Counted from the stretch's first letter, positions 25,920 through 35,254 are shown. The stretch is 64,000 nucleotides of DNA from Pseudomonas brassicacearum subsp. brassicacearum (GCF_008801605.1 NZ_VZPJ01000019.1:47661-111660), one strand, 5' to 3'. Made by a program: numbers and translations. Notes: generated from the sequence alone by a model not told the origin.

Positions 25920-26396
25920 ATGACCCTGAAGACCATCGAAGGTACCTTCATCGCCCCCAAAGGCCGCTACGCTCTGGTAGTGGGCCGTTTCAACAGTTTC
26001 GTGGTCGAGAGCCTGGTTGGCGGTGCGGTCGATGCCCTGGTTCGCCATGGCGTGAGCGAAAGCGACATCACCATCATCCGTGCCCCTGGCGCCTTCGAAA
26101 TTCCGCTGGTTGCGCAGAAAGTCGCTCAAAAGGGCGAATATGCGGCGATCATCGCCCTGGGCGCGGTCATTCGTGGCGGTACTCCGCACTTCGAATACGT
26201 GGCCGGCGAGTGCACCAAGGGCCTGGCCCAGGTGTCCATGGAATTCGGCGTGCCAGTCGCTTTCGGCGTACTGACCGTTGACTCCATCGAGCAAGCCATC
26301 GAACGTTCCGGCACCAAGGCCGGTAACAAAGGTGCCGAAGCTGCCCTGTCCGCCCTGGAAATGGTCAGCCTGCTGGCGCAGTTGGAGGCCAAGTGA
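25920..26396 (+). CDS. ribH: 6,7-dimethyl-8-ribityllumazine synthase
   Basis: A 158-residue lumazine synthase. Family blocks are VVGRFNSFVVESL (ribityl-binding), VPGAFEIP-type RAPGAFEIPL, and ALGAVIRGGTPHFEYVAGECTKGL, which carries the catalytic His of the HFE(Y/V) motif. It condenses the RibBA and RibD products to lumazine and normally assembles as pentamers or an icosahedral shell. It is preceded by a leader hairpin and overlaps nusB by 4 bases (GTGA). Confidence 0.95.
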   Translation: MTLKTIEGTFIAPKGRYALVVGRFNSFVVESLVGGAVDALVRHGVSESDITIIRAPGAFEIPLVAQKVAQKGEYAAIIALGAVIRGGTPHFEYVAGECTKGLAQVSMEFGVPVAFGVLTVDSIEQAIERSGTKAGNKGAEAALSALEMVSLLAQLEAK

Positions 26397-26893
26397 TTAG
26401 CGACGAAAGCGATCGTTTCAACCCGCGCGATCCAAAGCCTGCGGATGCCGGCAAGCCGTCGAAAAGCGTCAAGCGTCGCGAAGCTCGTCAGCTCGCGACC
26501 CAGGCGCTGTATCAATGGCACATGGCCAAGCAATCGCTGAACGAGATCGAAGCGCAGTTTCGGGTCGACAACGACTTCAGTGATGTTGATGGCGCTTACT
26601 TCCGCGAGATCCTGCACGGGGTCCCGCAGTTCAAGACTGAAATCGACACCGCGCTCACGCCTTGCCTGGACCTGACCATCGAAGAGCTGGATCCGGTTGA
26701 ACTGGCAGTGCTGCGCCTGTCCACCTGGGAACTGCTCAAGCGCGTCGACGTACCGTACCGCGTGGTGATCAACGAAGGGATCGAGCTGGCGAAAGTCTTC
26801 GGTTCCACCGATGGCCACAAATTCGTCAACGGTGTGCTCGACAAGCTCGCCCCACGTCTGCGTGAAGCTGAAGTGAAGGCGTTCAAGCGCTAG
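26393..26893 (+). CDS. nusB: Transcription antitermination factor NusB
   Basis: A 166-residue all-helical RNA-binding protein that pairs with NusE (S10) on boxA for rRNA antitermination. It contains ARQLATQALYQW, LDPVELAVLRLSTWEL, VVINEGIELAKVFG and FVNGVLDKL, all conserved NusB segments. The N-terminal 25 residues before KRREARQ are an extra acidic/polar tail, as is usual in Pseudomonas. The GTG start overlaps the ribH stop, and thiL follows. Confidence 0.95.
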   Translation: MISDESDRFNPRDPKPADAGKPSKSVKRREARQLATQALYQWHMAKQSLNEIEAQFRVDNDFSDVDGAYFREILHGVPQFKTEIDTALTPCLDLTIEELDPVELAVLRLSTWELLKRVDVPYRVVINEGIELAKVFGSTDGHKFVNGVLDKLAPRLREAEVKAFKR

Positions 26894-26911
26894 TCAGCGC
26901 TTGATATCCGC

Positions 26912-27877
26912 ATGGGTGAGTTCGAGCTGATCCGTAATTACTTCGCTGCCGCGCCTTGTGCGCAGGGCGGCGAGGGCGTTGCGCTGGGGATTGGCGACGA
27001 CTGCGCCTTGCTGGCCGTTCCTCCCGGGGAACAGCTGGCGGTGTCCACCGACACGCTCGTGGCCGGTGTGCATTTTCCAGACCCGTGCGACCCGTTCCTG
27101 CTCGGCCAGCGCTCGCTGGCCGTGGCGGTCAGCGACCTGGCTGCCATGGGCGCCAACCCTTACGCCTTTACCCTTGCCCTGACCTTGCCGACGGTGACCA
27201 CCGATTGGCTGCAAGCCTATGCCCGCGGTTTGAACCAGATGGCCCAGGCCTGTGGCGTGGCGCTGGTGGGTGGGGACACCACACGTGGGCCCCTGAGCCT
27301 GACCATGACCGTGTTCGGCCACGTGCCGTCCGGCCAGGCCCTGACCCGTAGCGGCGCACGGCCCGGCGACCTGCTGTGTGTGGGCGGCGAGCTGGGCACT
27401 GCCGCTGGCGCACTGCCGCTGGTGCTCGGCCAGCGCAGCGCCGAACCTGCGATTGTCGAGCTGTTGCTGGCCCATTACTGGTCGCCACGTCCGCAGATCG
27501 ACCTGGGCCTGGCATTGCGTGGCAAGGCCAGTGCGGCGATGGATATTTCCGATGGCCTGCTGGCCGATTGCGGGCATATCGCCCTGGCGTCCGGGGTGGC
27601 CTTGCAGGTTGAACGGGACCGACTGCCGTTGTCCAACGCTCTGGTAGCGTTTCTTGGCCGGGCGGATGCCGAGCAGGTGGCCCTGAGCGGCGGTGACGAT
27701 TACGTGCTGTTATTCGCCGTGCCACCGAACCGGTTGTCGACGTTGCAGGCCGCCGGCTGGCCGATCCACGTGATCGGCAGCGTACTGGCCGGGCAAGGCG
27801 TCACGCTGGTCGACAGCGTCGGGCACGACATCACTCCGCCAGTGCGGGGCTATCAACATTTTCGGGAGACACCGTGA
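26912..27877 (+). CDS. thiL: Thiamine-monophosphate kinase
   Basis: A 321-residue PurM-type kinase that phosphorylates thiamine monophosphate to thiamine diphosphate. Conserved blocks are GDDCALL (metal/ATP), STDTLVAGVHF, SDLAAMGANPYAF, GGDTTRG, MDISDGLLADC and SGGDDYVLLF. It sits 18 bases after nusB, and its stop overlaps the pgpA start (GTGA), a conserved proteobacterial arrangement. Confidence 0.94.
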   Translation: MGEFELIRNYFAAAPCAQGGEGVALGIGDDCALLAVPPGEQLAVSTDTLVAGVHFPDPCDPFLLGQRSLAVAVSDLAAMGANPYAFTLALTLPTVTTDWLQAYARGLNQMAQACGVALVGGDTTRGPLSLTMTVFGHVPSGQALTRSGARPGDLLCVGGELGTAAGALPLVLGQRSAEPAIVELLLAHYWSPRPQIDLGLALRGKASAAMDISDGLLADCGHIALASGVALQVERDRLPLSNALVAFLGRADAEQVALSGGDDYVLLFAVPPNRLSTLQAAGWPIHVIGSVLAGQGVTLVDSVGHDITPPVRGYQHFRETP

Positions 27878-28377
27878 CAGATCATCCCAACCAGGTCCCG
27901 GCAGAATTCGTTCCGCCTTCGGTCTGGCGCAATCCCTGGCACTTCCTGGCATTTGGCTTCGGTTCGGGTACTTTGCCTAAAGCCCCGGGCACCTGGGGCT
28001 CGCTGGTTGCGCTACCCTTCATACCGTTGTGGCAGATGTTGCCGGACTGGGGCTACTGGTTGATGCTGGGCATCACCATGCTGTTTGGCTTCTGGCTGTG
28101 TGGCAAAGTGGCGGACGACCTTCGGGTGCACGATCATGAAGGCATCGTCTGGGACGAAATGGTCGGCATGTGGATCACCTTGTGGCTGGTACCGGAAGGC
28201 TGGTATTGGTTGCTGGCGGGTTTCCTGGTGTTCCGTTTCTTCGATATCCTCAAGCCGTGGCCGATCCGCTGGATCGACCGGCACGTACACGGAGGTGTCG
28301 GCATCATGCTCGATGATGTATTGGCCGGGGTTTTCGCCTGGCTGGCAATGCAAGGATTGGTGTGGTGTTTCACCTGA
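27874..28377 (+). CDS. pgpA: Phosphatidylglycerophosphatase A
   Basis: A 167-residue inner-membrane enzyme that dephosphorylates phosphatidylglycerol phosphate. Family motifs are GTLPKAPGTWGSL, VWDEMVGMW (metal-binding Asp/Glu) and FRFFDILKPWPI, and about four membrane helices lie between and after them. The GTG start overlaps thiL by 4 bases. The C-terminus runs slightly into the spacer before the periplasmic binding protein gene. Confidence 0.93.
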   Translation: MTDHPNQVPAEFVPPSVWRNPWHFLAFGFGSGTLPKAPGTWGSLVALPFIPLWQMLPDWGYWLMLGITMLFGFWLCGKVADDLRVHDHEGIVWDEMVGMWITLWLVPEGWYWLLAGFLVFRFFDILKPWPIRWIDRHVHGGVGIMLDDVLAGVFAWLAMQGLVWCFT

Positions 28378-28388
28378 GGGAGTCAGGC

Positions 28389-29147
28389 ATGGGCGTAAGC
28401 CGCGCACTACTGCTGTTGCTGTGTTTAGGAGCCTGTGTGGGTGCAAGGGTGGCCGAGTCGGCTCCGCTGCCTGACAAGATCCGTGCGGCCAGCGAAGAGT
28501 GGGCCGATTACACCCAGGCCGATGGCCAGGGCATGGGCTGGGACATCTTGCGTGCAGTGTTCGAGCCTGAAGGCGTCAAGCTGGAGATCCGCAGTGTGCC
28601 CTACACCCGCTCAATCGGGTTGGTGCAGCGCGGCGAGGTCGATGTGCAGGTCGGTGCCTATCGGGATGAGTCCGAAGGCGTGCTTTACCCGAAGTGGCAC
28701 TATGACGTCGATCACATCTATGCTCTGGGGCTGGCGTCCAAGCCGTCACCGACGCTGGCGACGATTGGCAGCTATCGGCTGGTATGGATGCGCGGCTACG
28801 AATACAACAACTACCTGCCCAACATCCGGCGTTTCAATGAGATTCACCGGTCGGTGGGTATCTTGCCGATGCTGATTCATGAGCGAGCGGACTTTTACAT
28901 CGATGCATCGATGGAAATCGAAGAAGTGCTCGCCAAGGCCGACGATCCCAAGCAATTCAAACTTTCGCCGCTGATCAATTTGCCGCTGTACCTGGGCTTC
29001 GCCAACAACGAAAACGGCCGTACGTTGCGTGCGCTGTTCGACCGACGCATGGAAGTGCTGGTGAAGAGCGGCGAGTTGAAACCGATTTTCGAACGCTGGA
29101 AGCAACCCTATCCTTTCGACGAGAATGGCAATCCACCGAAGCCGTAA
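28389..29147 (+). CDS. Periplasmic solute-binding-like protein (SBP family 3)
   Basis: A 252-residue secreted protein with signal peptide ALLLLLCLGACVGARVAES. Its body resembles family 3 solute-binding proteins (GMGWDILRAVFEPEGVKLEI, RGEVDVQVGAYRDES). No ABC permease or ATPase gene is nearby, so it could be an orphan binding protein or a sensor-like protein rather than a transporter subunit. The LGAC sequence in the signal could be read as a lipobox, but the following residues do not favour lipidation. The start at 28389 has a GGGAG site upstream. Ligand unknown. Confidence 0.72.
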   Translation: MGVSRALLLLLCLGACVGARVAESAPLPDKIRAASEEWADYTQADGQGMGWDILRAVFEPEGVKLEIRSVPYTRSIGLVQRGEVDVQVGAYRDESEGVLYPKWHYDVDHIYALGLASKPSPTLATIGSYRLVWMRGYEYNNYLPNIRRFNEIHRSVGILPMLIHERADFYIDASMEIEEVLAKADDPKQFKLSPLINLPLYLGFANNENGRTLRALFDRRMEVLVKSGELKPIFERWKQPYPFDENGNPPKP

Positions 29148-29204
29148 TCAAACTTTTCGATGGTTATGGCCGACAATTCAGCCTAAGCGTCTACAGGAGC
29201 GTGC

Positions 29205-29213
29205 TGTTACAAT
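29205..29213 (+). promoter_or_regulatory. Candidate extended -10 promoter for ribA
   Basis: TGTTACAAT combines an extended TGn with a TACAAT hexamer, 43 bases before the ribA GTG. There is no good -35, as is usual for extended -10 promoters. Confidence 0.4.
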
Positions 29214-29256
29214 GCCCGCCTCTGCGAAACTCCAGTACTAGATCAGGAGCACACCG

Positions 29257-29874
29257 GTGCCTGTCGTTTTTGTTGCCGCTTCCAAGCTGCCAACGCCGTT
29301 TGCGCAATTCACCATGCATGGTTTTCTCGATGAGGCCACCGGCCGCGAGCACGTCGTGCTCAGCCTGGGTGATTTTACCGACGGTTCTCCGGTGTTGGGC
29401 CGCCTGCATTCCGAATGCCTGACCGGCGACGCCCTGTTCAGCCAGCGCTGCGATTGCGGTTCGCAACTCGAGGCCGCGCTGCAGGCCATCGCCCGTGAAG
29501 GCCGTGGCGTGTTGCTGTACCTGCGCCAGGAAGGTCGTGGCATTGGCCTGTTGAACAAGATCCGCGCCTATGAACTGCAAGATGGCGGCGCCGATACCGT
29601 GGAGGCCAACGAACGCCTGGGCTTTGCGGCCGACCTGCGGGACTACAGCATTTGCCTGCCGATGCTCGAACACCTGGGTATCAAGTCCCTGCGGTTGATG
29701 ACCAACAACCCACGCAAGGTCAAGGCCTTGACCGACATGGGCATCGTGGTGGCCGAGCGTGTGCCGCTGCACACCGGTCACAACCCCCACAACAAACTCT
29801 ACCTGGCGACCAAGGCCAGCAAGCTCGACCACATGATGGGTAACGAGCACCAAGGCGAGGTTGACCGGGCGTGA
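29257..29874 (+). CDS. ribA: GTP cyclohydrolase II
   Basis: A 205-residue enzyme that opens GTP to start riboflavin synthesis. The zinc site SECLTGDALFSQRCDCGS has all three cysteines. RQEGRGIGLLNKIRAYELQD and LGFAADLRDY follow in the family order, and MTNNPRKVKAL lies near the C-terminus. It begins with GTG behind an AGGAG site. Its presence explains why the RibA half of RibBA can be inactive. The stop overlaps the next gene (GTGA). Confidence 0.95.
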   Translation: MPVVFVAASKLPTPFAQFTMHGFLDEATGREHVVLSLGDFTDGSPVLGRLHSECLTGDALFSQRCDCGSQLEAALQAIAREGRGVLLYLRQEGRGIGLLNKIRAYELQDGGADTVEANERLGFAADLRDYSICLPMLEHLGIKSLRLMTNNPRKVKALTDMGIVVAERVPLHTGHNPHNKLYLATKASKLDHMMGNEHQGEVDRA

Positions 29875-30290
29875 CGCGCGGTCAGGTCCGGCGGCGGCTG
29901 TCCGTCAGTTGGTGGAAATACCTGGCCCTGGCCTTGCTGCCACTGTTCGTGATCAACGCGGTGTTCGGCCAGGGCGAAGCGATTCTGCCGGTGCTGGCGA
30001 TGCCGTTGTTCATTGCCGGCATGGCGTCGATGTTCGTCAGCCTGCGATTCTTCGGGCCGTACAAGCAAGCCCTGATCGCCACCCAGAAAGCCCTCGACAC
30101 GCCCGAAGAACCCCAGGCCTGGATTGACCTGGCGGCCCGTCGTCGCGCCGCCTTCCTGGTGGCCGGGCTACCGGCCTGGGTCGGTGCCCTTGCGGTGTTC
30201 GTTGGCCTGGAGGCGGTGCCGTTGATGCTGCTGGCCTTGTCGACCGCCGTGTTGTTCTACCTGTACCGCATCCCGCGCCAACTCGGCTGA
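29871..30290 (+). CDS. Small integral membrane protein
   Basis: A 139-residue inner-membrane protein with four predicted helices: about residues 17-33 and 38-57, then two after a soluble loop near residues 95-130 (AAFLVAGLPAWVGALAVFVGL). The loop between helices 2 and 3 carries a helical segment (KQALIATQKALDTPEEPQAW). I do not recognise a family. The GTG start overlaps ribA by 4 bases, and the stop abuts btuF (shared base), so it is co-transcribed with both. Function unknown. Confidence 0.6.
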   Translation: MTRGQVRRRLSVSWWKYLALALLPLFVINAVFGQGEAILPVLAMPLFIAGMASMFVSLRFFGPYKQALIATQKALDTPEEPQAWIDLAARRRAAFLVAGLPAWVGALAVFVGLEAVPLMLLALSTAVLFYLYRIPRQLG

Positions 30291-31075
30291 TGAACCGCTG
30301 GCTGGCGGTCTTGCTGCTGGCCGTCAGCGCCTCGACGATGGCGGCTTCGCGGGTTGTCAGCCTCGCGCCGTCGCTGTCGGAAATCGTCGTTGAGCTGGGC
30401 TCCGCCGACCTCTTGGTGGGCGTGCTGGATGGCGGTGATCGTCCGCCAATCCTTAAAGACCTGCCTTCCGTAGGCCGTTACGGCCAGCTGGACATGGAGC
30501 GCTTGCTCAGCCTCCAGCCCGACCTGCTCCTGCTCTGGCCCGGCAGTGTCGGCCCGGCCCAGCGCGAGCAGCTCAAGGGCTTGGGCATTTCTGTCTATGT
30601 CGCCGAGCCCCGCAGCCTCGACCAACTCATCGTGCAAATTGAAGACATTGCCACGCAGCTCGGCCGCCCGGAGCGGGGCGTGCAACGGGCGGCGCAGTTG
30701 CGTGTGCGTCTTGCGGCGTTACGCCAGCGCTATCGACGGGACCCGCCGTTGCCGGTGTTCTACCAGGTCTGGGACCGGCCGCTGTACACCATCGGGGGCG
30801 GCCAGATCATCAGTGATGCGCTGGCGGTGTGCGGGGCCCGCAACGTCTTTGCCGACCTGAGCGTGCCGGCCCCGCAGGTGAGTGTGGAAGCGGTGCTGCA
30901 ACGTAATCCGCAGGTCATCCTCGCCACGGAACAGGCGCAGCTCGACGCCTGGAAAACCTGGCCGGTGGCGCAGGGGCGGTTGTTGCTGGTCAATGACAAG
31001 GGGCTGGAGCGGCCCAGTGGACAGATGATCGAGGCGACGGCGCGGTTGTGCGAGTTGATTGCGCCAGATCGTTAG
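30290..31075 (+). CDS. btuF: Periplasmic cobalamin-binding protein BtuF-like
   Basis: A 261-residue class III substrate-binding protein with signal peptide LAVLLLAVSASTMAAS. Family markers are RVVSLAPSLSEIVVELG, VGRYGQLDMERLLSLQPDLLL (the LxPDL segment), and the C-terminal LLLVNDKGLERPSGQM. It probably hands vitamin B12 to an inner-membrane ABC transporter, but BtuC/BtuD are not in the window. The nearby convergent btuB supports a B12 role. It shares one base with the upstream gene and ends at a REP pair. Confidence 0.8.
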   Translation: MNRWLAVLLLAVSASTMAASRVVSLAPSLSEIVVELGSADLLVGVLDGGDRPPILKDLPSVGRYGQLDMERLLSLQPDLLLLWPGSVGPAQREQLKGLGISVYVAEPRSLDQLIVQIEDIATQLGRPERGVQRAAQLRVRLAALRQRYRRDPPLPVFYQVWDRPLYTIGGGQIISDALAVCGARNVFADLSVPAPQVSVEAVLQRNPQVILATEQAQLDAWKTWPVAQGRLLLVNDKGLERPSGQMIEATARLCELIAPDR

Positions 31076-31090
31076 ACCGTGGCGCCTGCA

Positions 31091-31184
31091 ATCGCGAGCA
31101 AGCTCGCTCCCACATGGGATTTTGTTGTGAACACAAAACCTGTGGCCACTGAAGATCAACTGTGGGAGCGAGCTTGCTCGCGAT
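31091..31184. repeat. REP inverted pair
   Basis: Facing consensus REP units lie between the convergent btuF and btuB genes, in the usual place for a shared transcript end. Confidence 0.85.
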
Positions 31185-31214
31185 GAGGTCAGTCCAGGCA
31201 CCACAGGTTCTGGA

Positions 31215-33095
31215 TCAGAGAGAGGGGGTCCAAGTAACCCCAAACAACCAGGTCCGACCCTCTTCCTGATACCCATACTGCTGACCCTCATGGCTATACA
31301 GCGCCCGGCTGTAACCCTTGTCCAGCAGGTTATCCACCTTCATCTCCAGCTTCACTTCCCGAGTCAGCGACCAGTTGCCGCGCAACCCGAGCAGGGCATA
31401 GCCGCCCAGGGCATGGCGGTTGTTTTCATCGTCATAGCTGCCACTCACCGCTTGCCAGGTGGCGCCCAGGCCCAGGCGGCCGAATTGCCGGTCCAGGTCC
31501 AGGCTCAAGGTCCGCCGGGCGCGGCGGGCCAGGGTGTGGCCGCTGTCGCGGTCACGTGGGTCGATGATGGCCAGGCCCAGGTTGCCCTGCCAGCCGAACA
31601 CATCCTGCAGGTAGGCCATCTCAAAACCGTTGATCCGCGCCGAGGCAACGTTCTGTGGACGTGAGTTACTGCCAAAGATGATCGCGTCTTCCAGGTCCGT
31701 GCGGTACAGCGAGGTCTCCAGGCGGGCGCTCTCGCTCAGTTGGCTGCGCCATTGCAGCTCGTAGCTTTTTGCCGTTTCGGGTTTCAGGTCAGGGTTGCTG
31801 AAGTCCGGGTAGTACAGATCGTTGAAGGTCGGGGCGCGGAAGCTTTCGCTGTAGGTCAGCAATACGTCGTTGTCCGGATTGATTGGTAGAGTGAGCGTGC
31901 CGCTCCAACTGTTCTGGCCGCCGAATTGCTGATTCTGGTCGCGACGCAGGCCCAGTTCGGTGGAGAAGGTTTCGGCCTGGAAGCGATGCTGGATGAACGC
32001 GGCACGGTTCCAGCGGCTGTCTTCGTCGAACGGCGTGCTGCTGTTGACCCGGTCCTGATACCAGTCACCGCCGACGATCAGGCTGTTGCGCTCGTCCAGC
32101 GTCACGTCGTTCTGCCAAGTCACTGAATCGCGGTAGGTGTTAAAGACTTCGCGGACGTCGCTGAGCTTGTCGAAGGTCTTTTCACGGTTCTCGCTGTGGC
32201 CCAGTTCCAGGCGTGACTTCCAGGCCTCGTTGATTCGCCCGTCCACATAGGTGCTGAAGCTGCTCACCGCAAACTCGCTGTAGGGTTGCTGGGGCAGGGA
32301 TTCGAAGGTGGCTGGGTCGAAGCGGCCGAACGGGTTGTCGTATTCGCTTTTGCCGCGGTTATCCAGCACGTTCAGGCCGACTTCCAGGTCATCGCTGGCG
32401 GCATGGCTCAGGCTCAGGCTGAAAGACTGGTTGCGGTTGGCATCGTCGTCGCGGTCGCTGGCATAGGACTCGCGGGTCCGATTGCTTCCAGCGCTCTCGT
32501 CGAGGCTGGCGCCGAGGTTGAAGCGGGTCTGGTCGTCGCCGCCGGACAGGCCCAGGCTGCGTTCCCAGGTCTGGTGGCTGCCAACGCCCACATGCAGGCG
32601 CGGTTGCAGACCTTGCTCGTTGCCGCGACGGGTGAAAATCTGAATCACCCCACCCACCGCATCGGCACCGTAGATCACCGAACGCGAACCGCGCAGCACT
32701 TCCACGCGCTCGATCTGGTTGATGTTCAGGCGTTGCAGGTTGCTGTCGCCGGAGGTGGCATTGCCGATGCGCTGACCGTCCACCAGCACCAGGCTCTGGG
32801 CCGATTTGGTGCCGCGAATGTAAATCCCCGGAAGGCTGCCGCGCCCACCCAGTGGTGCCACCTGCACGCCTGGCACACGGCTGAGCAAGTCAGTGACACT
32901 GGTCGGTTGCAAGCGCTCGATGTCCTCGCGGGTGAACACCGTGTTGGCGGCGCTGCTGTCGTTGCGGGCCTCGACCTGGCGGTTGGCGCTGATCACGATG
33001 TCGGGCAGCTTCAGGGCCTGGTCGCGCTCGAAGGTGTCGGCCAGCAGGTCGGGGGTGGGTAGCAGGGAGAGGGTGAGGGCGAGGCGGAGTTTCAT
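31215..33095 (-). CDS. btuB: TonB-dependent vitamin B12 receptor BtuB
   Basis: A 626-residue outer-membrane receptor with a signal peptide ending near LLADT. The probable TonB box follows (PDIVISANR), then the plug domain (DLLSRVPGVQVAPLGGRG, IYIRGTKSAQSLVLVDGQR, GSRSVIYGADAVGGVIQI). The remainder is the 22-stranded barrel, whose second plug-like NxxxAP signature is FRAPTFNDLYYPDFSNPDLKPE-like. The C-terminus ends in WLFGVTWTPSL. It binds cobalamin and imports it with TonB energy. I found no cobalamin riboswitch upstream; the 5' gap holds a REP pair. Confidence 0.87.
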   Translation of the reverse strand: MKLRLALTLSLLPTPDLLADTFERDQALKLPDIVISANRQVEARNDSSAANTVFTREDIERLQPTSVTDLLSRVPGVQVAPLGGRGSLPGIYIRGTKSAQSLVLVDGQRIGNATSGDSNLQRLNINQIERVEVLRGSRSVIYGADAVGGVIQIFTRRGNEQGLQPRLHVGVGSHQTWERSLGLSGGDDQTRFNLGASLDESAGSNRTRESYASDRDDDANRNQSFSLSLSHAASDDLEVGLNVLDNRGKSEYDNPFGRFDPATFESLPQQPYSEFAVSSFSTYVDGRINEAWKSRLELGHSENREKTFDKLSDVREVFNTYRDSVTWQNDVTLDERNSLIVGGDWYQDRVNSSTPFDEDSRWNRAAFIQHRFQAETFSTELGLRRDQNQQFGGQNSWSGTLTLPINPDNDVLLTYSESFRAPTFNDLYYPDFSNPDLKPETAKSYELQWRSQLSESARLETSLYRTDLEDAIIFGSNSRPQNVASARINGFEMAYLQDVFGWQGNLGLAIIDPRDRDSGHTLARRARRTLSLDLDRQFGRLGLGATWQAVSGSYDDENNRHALGGYALLGLRGNWSLTREVKLEMKVDNLLDKGYSRALYSHEGQQYGYQEEGRTWLFGVTWTPSL

Positions 33096-33130
33096 GGGGT
33101 TCCAATCATGCTTGATTCACACAAAACCAA

Positions 33131-33220
33131 TGTGGGAGCGAGCTTGCTCGCGATAGCGGTGTGTCAGCCAATGGGTTTATTGACTGATCTTCCACTATCG
33201 CGAGCAAGCTCGCTCCCACA
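33131..33220. repeat. REP inverted pair upstream of btuB
   Basis: A facing REP pair fills the 145-base gap between btuB and dxs, which are on the same strand. It therefore lies between the dxs stop and the btuB promoter. Confidence 0.85.
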
Positions 33221-33240
33221 GGGGCTTGTGTGGGCTGAAC

Positions 33241-35139
33241 TTACAGGCCCAGCAACAGCAACCGCTGGCGCACCGCCGCTTCGATTCCCACCTCGTCCAA
33301 CCCACATTCGGCGAGCATCTGCGCCGGCTTGGCGTGTTCGACATAGCTGTCCGGCAAGCCCAGGTGCAGCACCGACTTGAGGATGTTTTCCCGGGCCAGG
33401 AATTCGCTGACCGCCGCACCGGCGCCGCCCATGATGGCGTTTTCCTCGAGGGTCACCAGCAGGTCGTGGCTGCCGGCCATCTCGCGCACCAGGGCTTCGT
33501 CGAGGGGTTTGACGAAGCGCATGTCCACCACGGTGGCGTCCAGGGTCTCGGCGACTTTCAGGGCTTCGGCCAGTTGCACGCCGAACACCAGCAGGGCGGT
33601 ATGCTTGCCCTGGCGGCGAATCACGCCCTTGCCGATCTCGATCGGCTCGAGGTCGGTCGAGATCGTCGCGTTCGGGCCGGTGCCACGCGGGTAGCGTACT
33701 GCCGCCGGGCCATTAAACAGGTGGCCGGTGGTGAGCATCTTGCGCAACTCGTTTTCGTCGCTCGGGGTCATCACCAGCATGCCGGGGATGCAGCGCAGGA
33801 ACGACAGGTCGAAGCTGCCGGCGTGGGTCGGGCCGTCTTCGCCCACCAGGCCGGCGCGGTCGATGGCGAACAGCACGTCGAGGTTCTGTACCGCGACGTC
33901 ATGAATCAGTTGGTCGTAGGCCCGTTGCAGGAACGTCGAATAGATCGCCACCACCGGCTTGGCACCTTCACAGGCCATGCCGGCGGCGAGGGTCACGGCG
34001 TGCTGCTCGGCAATTGCCACGTCGAAATAGCGTTGCGGGTAGCGTTCGCTGAAGGCCACCAGGTCCGAGCCTTCCTTCATCGCCGGGGTAATGCCCACCA
34101 GGCGCGGGTCGGCGGCGGCCATGTCGCACAGCCATTGGCCGAAGACGCCGGAGTATTTCGGTCCACCGGCCTTTTTCGGCGCGGCCGCCGGAGCGTCCAG
34201 GGGTTCGAGCTTGGTGATGGCGTGGTAGCCGATCGGGTCGACTTCCGCCGGGGCGAAGCCTTTGCCTTTCTTGGTGACCACGTGCAGGAACTGCGGCCCC
34301 TTGAGGTCGCGCATGTTGCGCAGGGTGGCGATCAGCGTAGGCAGGTCATGGCCGTCGATGGGGCCGATGTAGTTCCAGCCCAGTTCTTCGAACAGCGTGC
34401 CGGGGACCAGCATGCCCTTGGCATATTCTTCGGTGCGGCGGGCGATTTCCCAGGCGCCGGGCAGGCGCGACAGCACTTTCTTGCTGCCTTCGCGCATGCT
34501 GGCGTAGGTGCGGCTGGAGAGGATCTTCGCCAGGTAGTTGGACAACCCGCCCACGTTGCGCGAGATCGACATGTCGTTGTCGTTGAGGATCACCAGCATG
34601 TTGGCGTCGACTTCCGGCGCGTGGTTCAGCGCCTCGAAGGCCATGCCCGCGGTCAGTGCGCCGTCGCCGATCACGGCAATGGCCTTGCGCTCGCTGTTTT
34701 GCAGGCGTGCGGCAATCGCCATGCCCAGGGCGGCGCTGATGGAGGTGCTGGAGTGGCCGACGCCAAAGGTGTCGTATTCGCTCTCGGAGCGGCGCGGGAA
34801 GGCGGCGATACCGTCCTTCTGGCGCAGCGTGCCCATACGCTCGCGACGACCGGTAAGGATCTTGTGCGGGTAGGCCTGGTGCCCAACGTCCCACACCAGC
34901 CGGTCGTCCGGGGTGTCGAACACGTAATGCAACGCGATCGTCAGCTCGATGACGCCCAGGCCCGCGCCGAAGTGCCCACCGGTCTGGCCGACCGTGTAGA
35001 GCAGCTCCAGGCGCAACTCATCGGCCAGGGTTTCCAGCTCGGCTTCACCCAGGCGACGCAGGCCGTCCGGCGTGTTGGCGCGGTCCAGCAGGGGCGTGGT
35101 CGGGCGCTTGCGGGGAATCTCTTGAAACGTCGTGGGCAT
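33241..35139 (-). CDS. dxs: 1-deoxy-D-xylulose-5-phosphate synthase
   Basis: A 632-residue transketolase-like enzyme that condenses pyruvate with glyceraldehyde 3-phosphate, the first step of the MEP isoprenoid pathway. The thiamine-diphosphate site GDGALTAGMAFEALNH is intact, with FGVGHSSTSISAALGMA ahead of it; the C-terminal parts contain AIAEQHAVTLAAGMA and FDLSFLRCIPGMLVMTPSD. It lies 115 bases downstream of ispA on the same strand, as in P. aeruginosa, and supplies precursors for quinones and lipid carriers. Confidence 0.95.
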   Translation of the reverse strand: MPTTFQEIPRKRPTTPLLDRANTPDGLRRLGEAELETLADELRLELLYTVGQTGGHFGAGLGVIELTIALHYVFDTPDDRLVWDVGHQAYPHKILTGRRERMGTLRQKDGIAAFPRRSESEYDTFGVGHSSTSISAALGMAIAARLQNSERKAIAVIGDGALTAGMAFEALNHAPEVDANMLVILNDNDMSISRNVGGLSNYLAKILSSRTYASMREGSKKVLSRLPGAWEIARRTEEYAKGMLVPGTLFEELGWNYIGPIDGHDLPTLIATLRNMRDLKGPQFLHVVTKKGKGFAPAEVDPIGYHAITKLEPLDAPAAAPKKAGGPKYSGVFGQWLCDMAAADPRLVGITPAMKEGSDLVAFSERYPQRYFDVAIAEQHAVTLAAGMACEGAKPVVAIYSTFLQRAYDQLIHDVAVQNLDVLFAIDRAGLVGEDGPTHAGSFDLSFLRCIPGMLVMTPSDENELRKMLTTGHLFNGPAAVRYPRGTGPNATISTDLEPIEIGKGVIRRQGKHTALLVFGVQLAEALKVAETLDATVVDMRFVKPLDEALVREMAGSHDLLVTLEENAIMGGAGAAVSEFLARENILKSVLHLGLPDSYVEHAKPAQMLAECGLDEVGIEAAVRQRLLLLGL

Positions 35140-35254
35140 CAGGCGAATCGTTATAGGTATAGAAAGAGGCGGCAGTTTACCTTATGCATCGCAAGCTGCC
35201 CACGCGTAGGCCGGAACTTGGCCGATACGCACTTATGAATGGGTTGACCCTGTA

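Noticed and set aside
33096..33240. Cobalamin riboswitch before btuB
   Set aside because: No B12-box or extended structured leader; the gap is mostly a REP pair.
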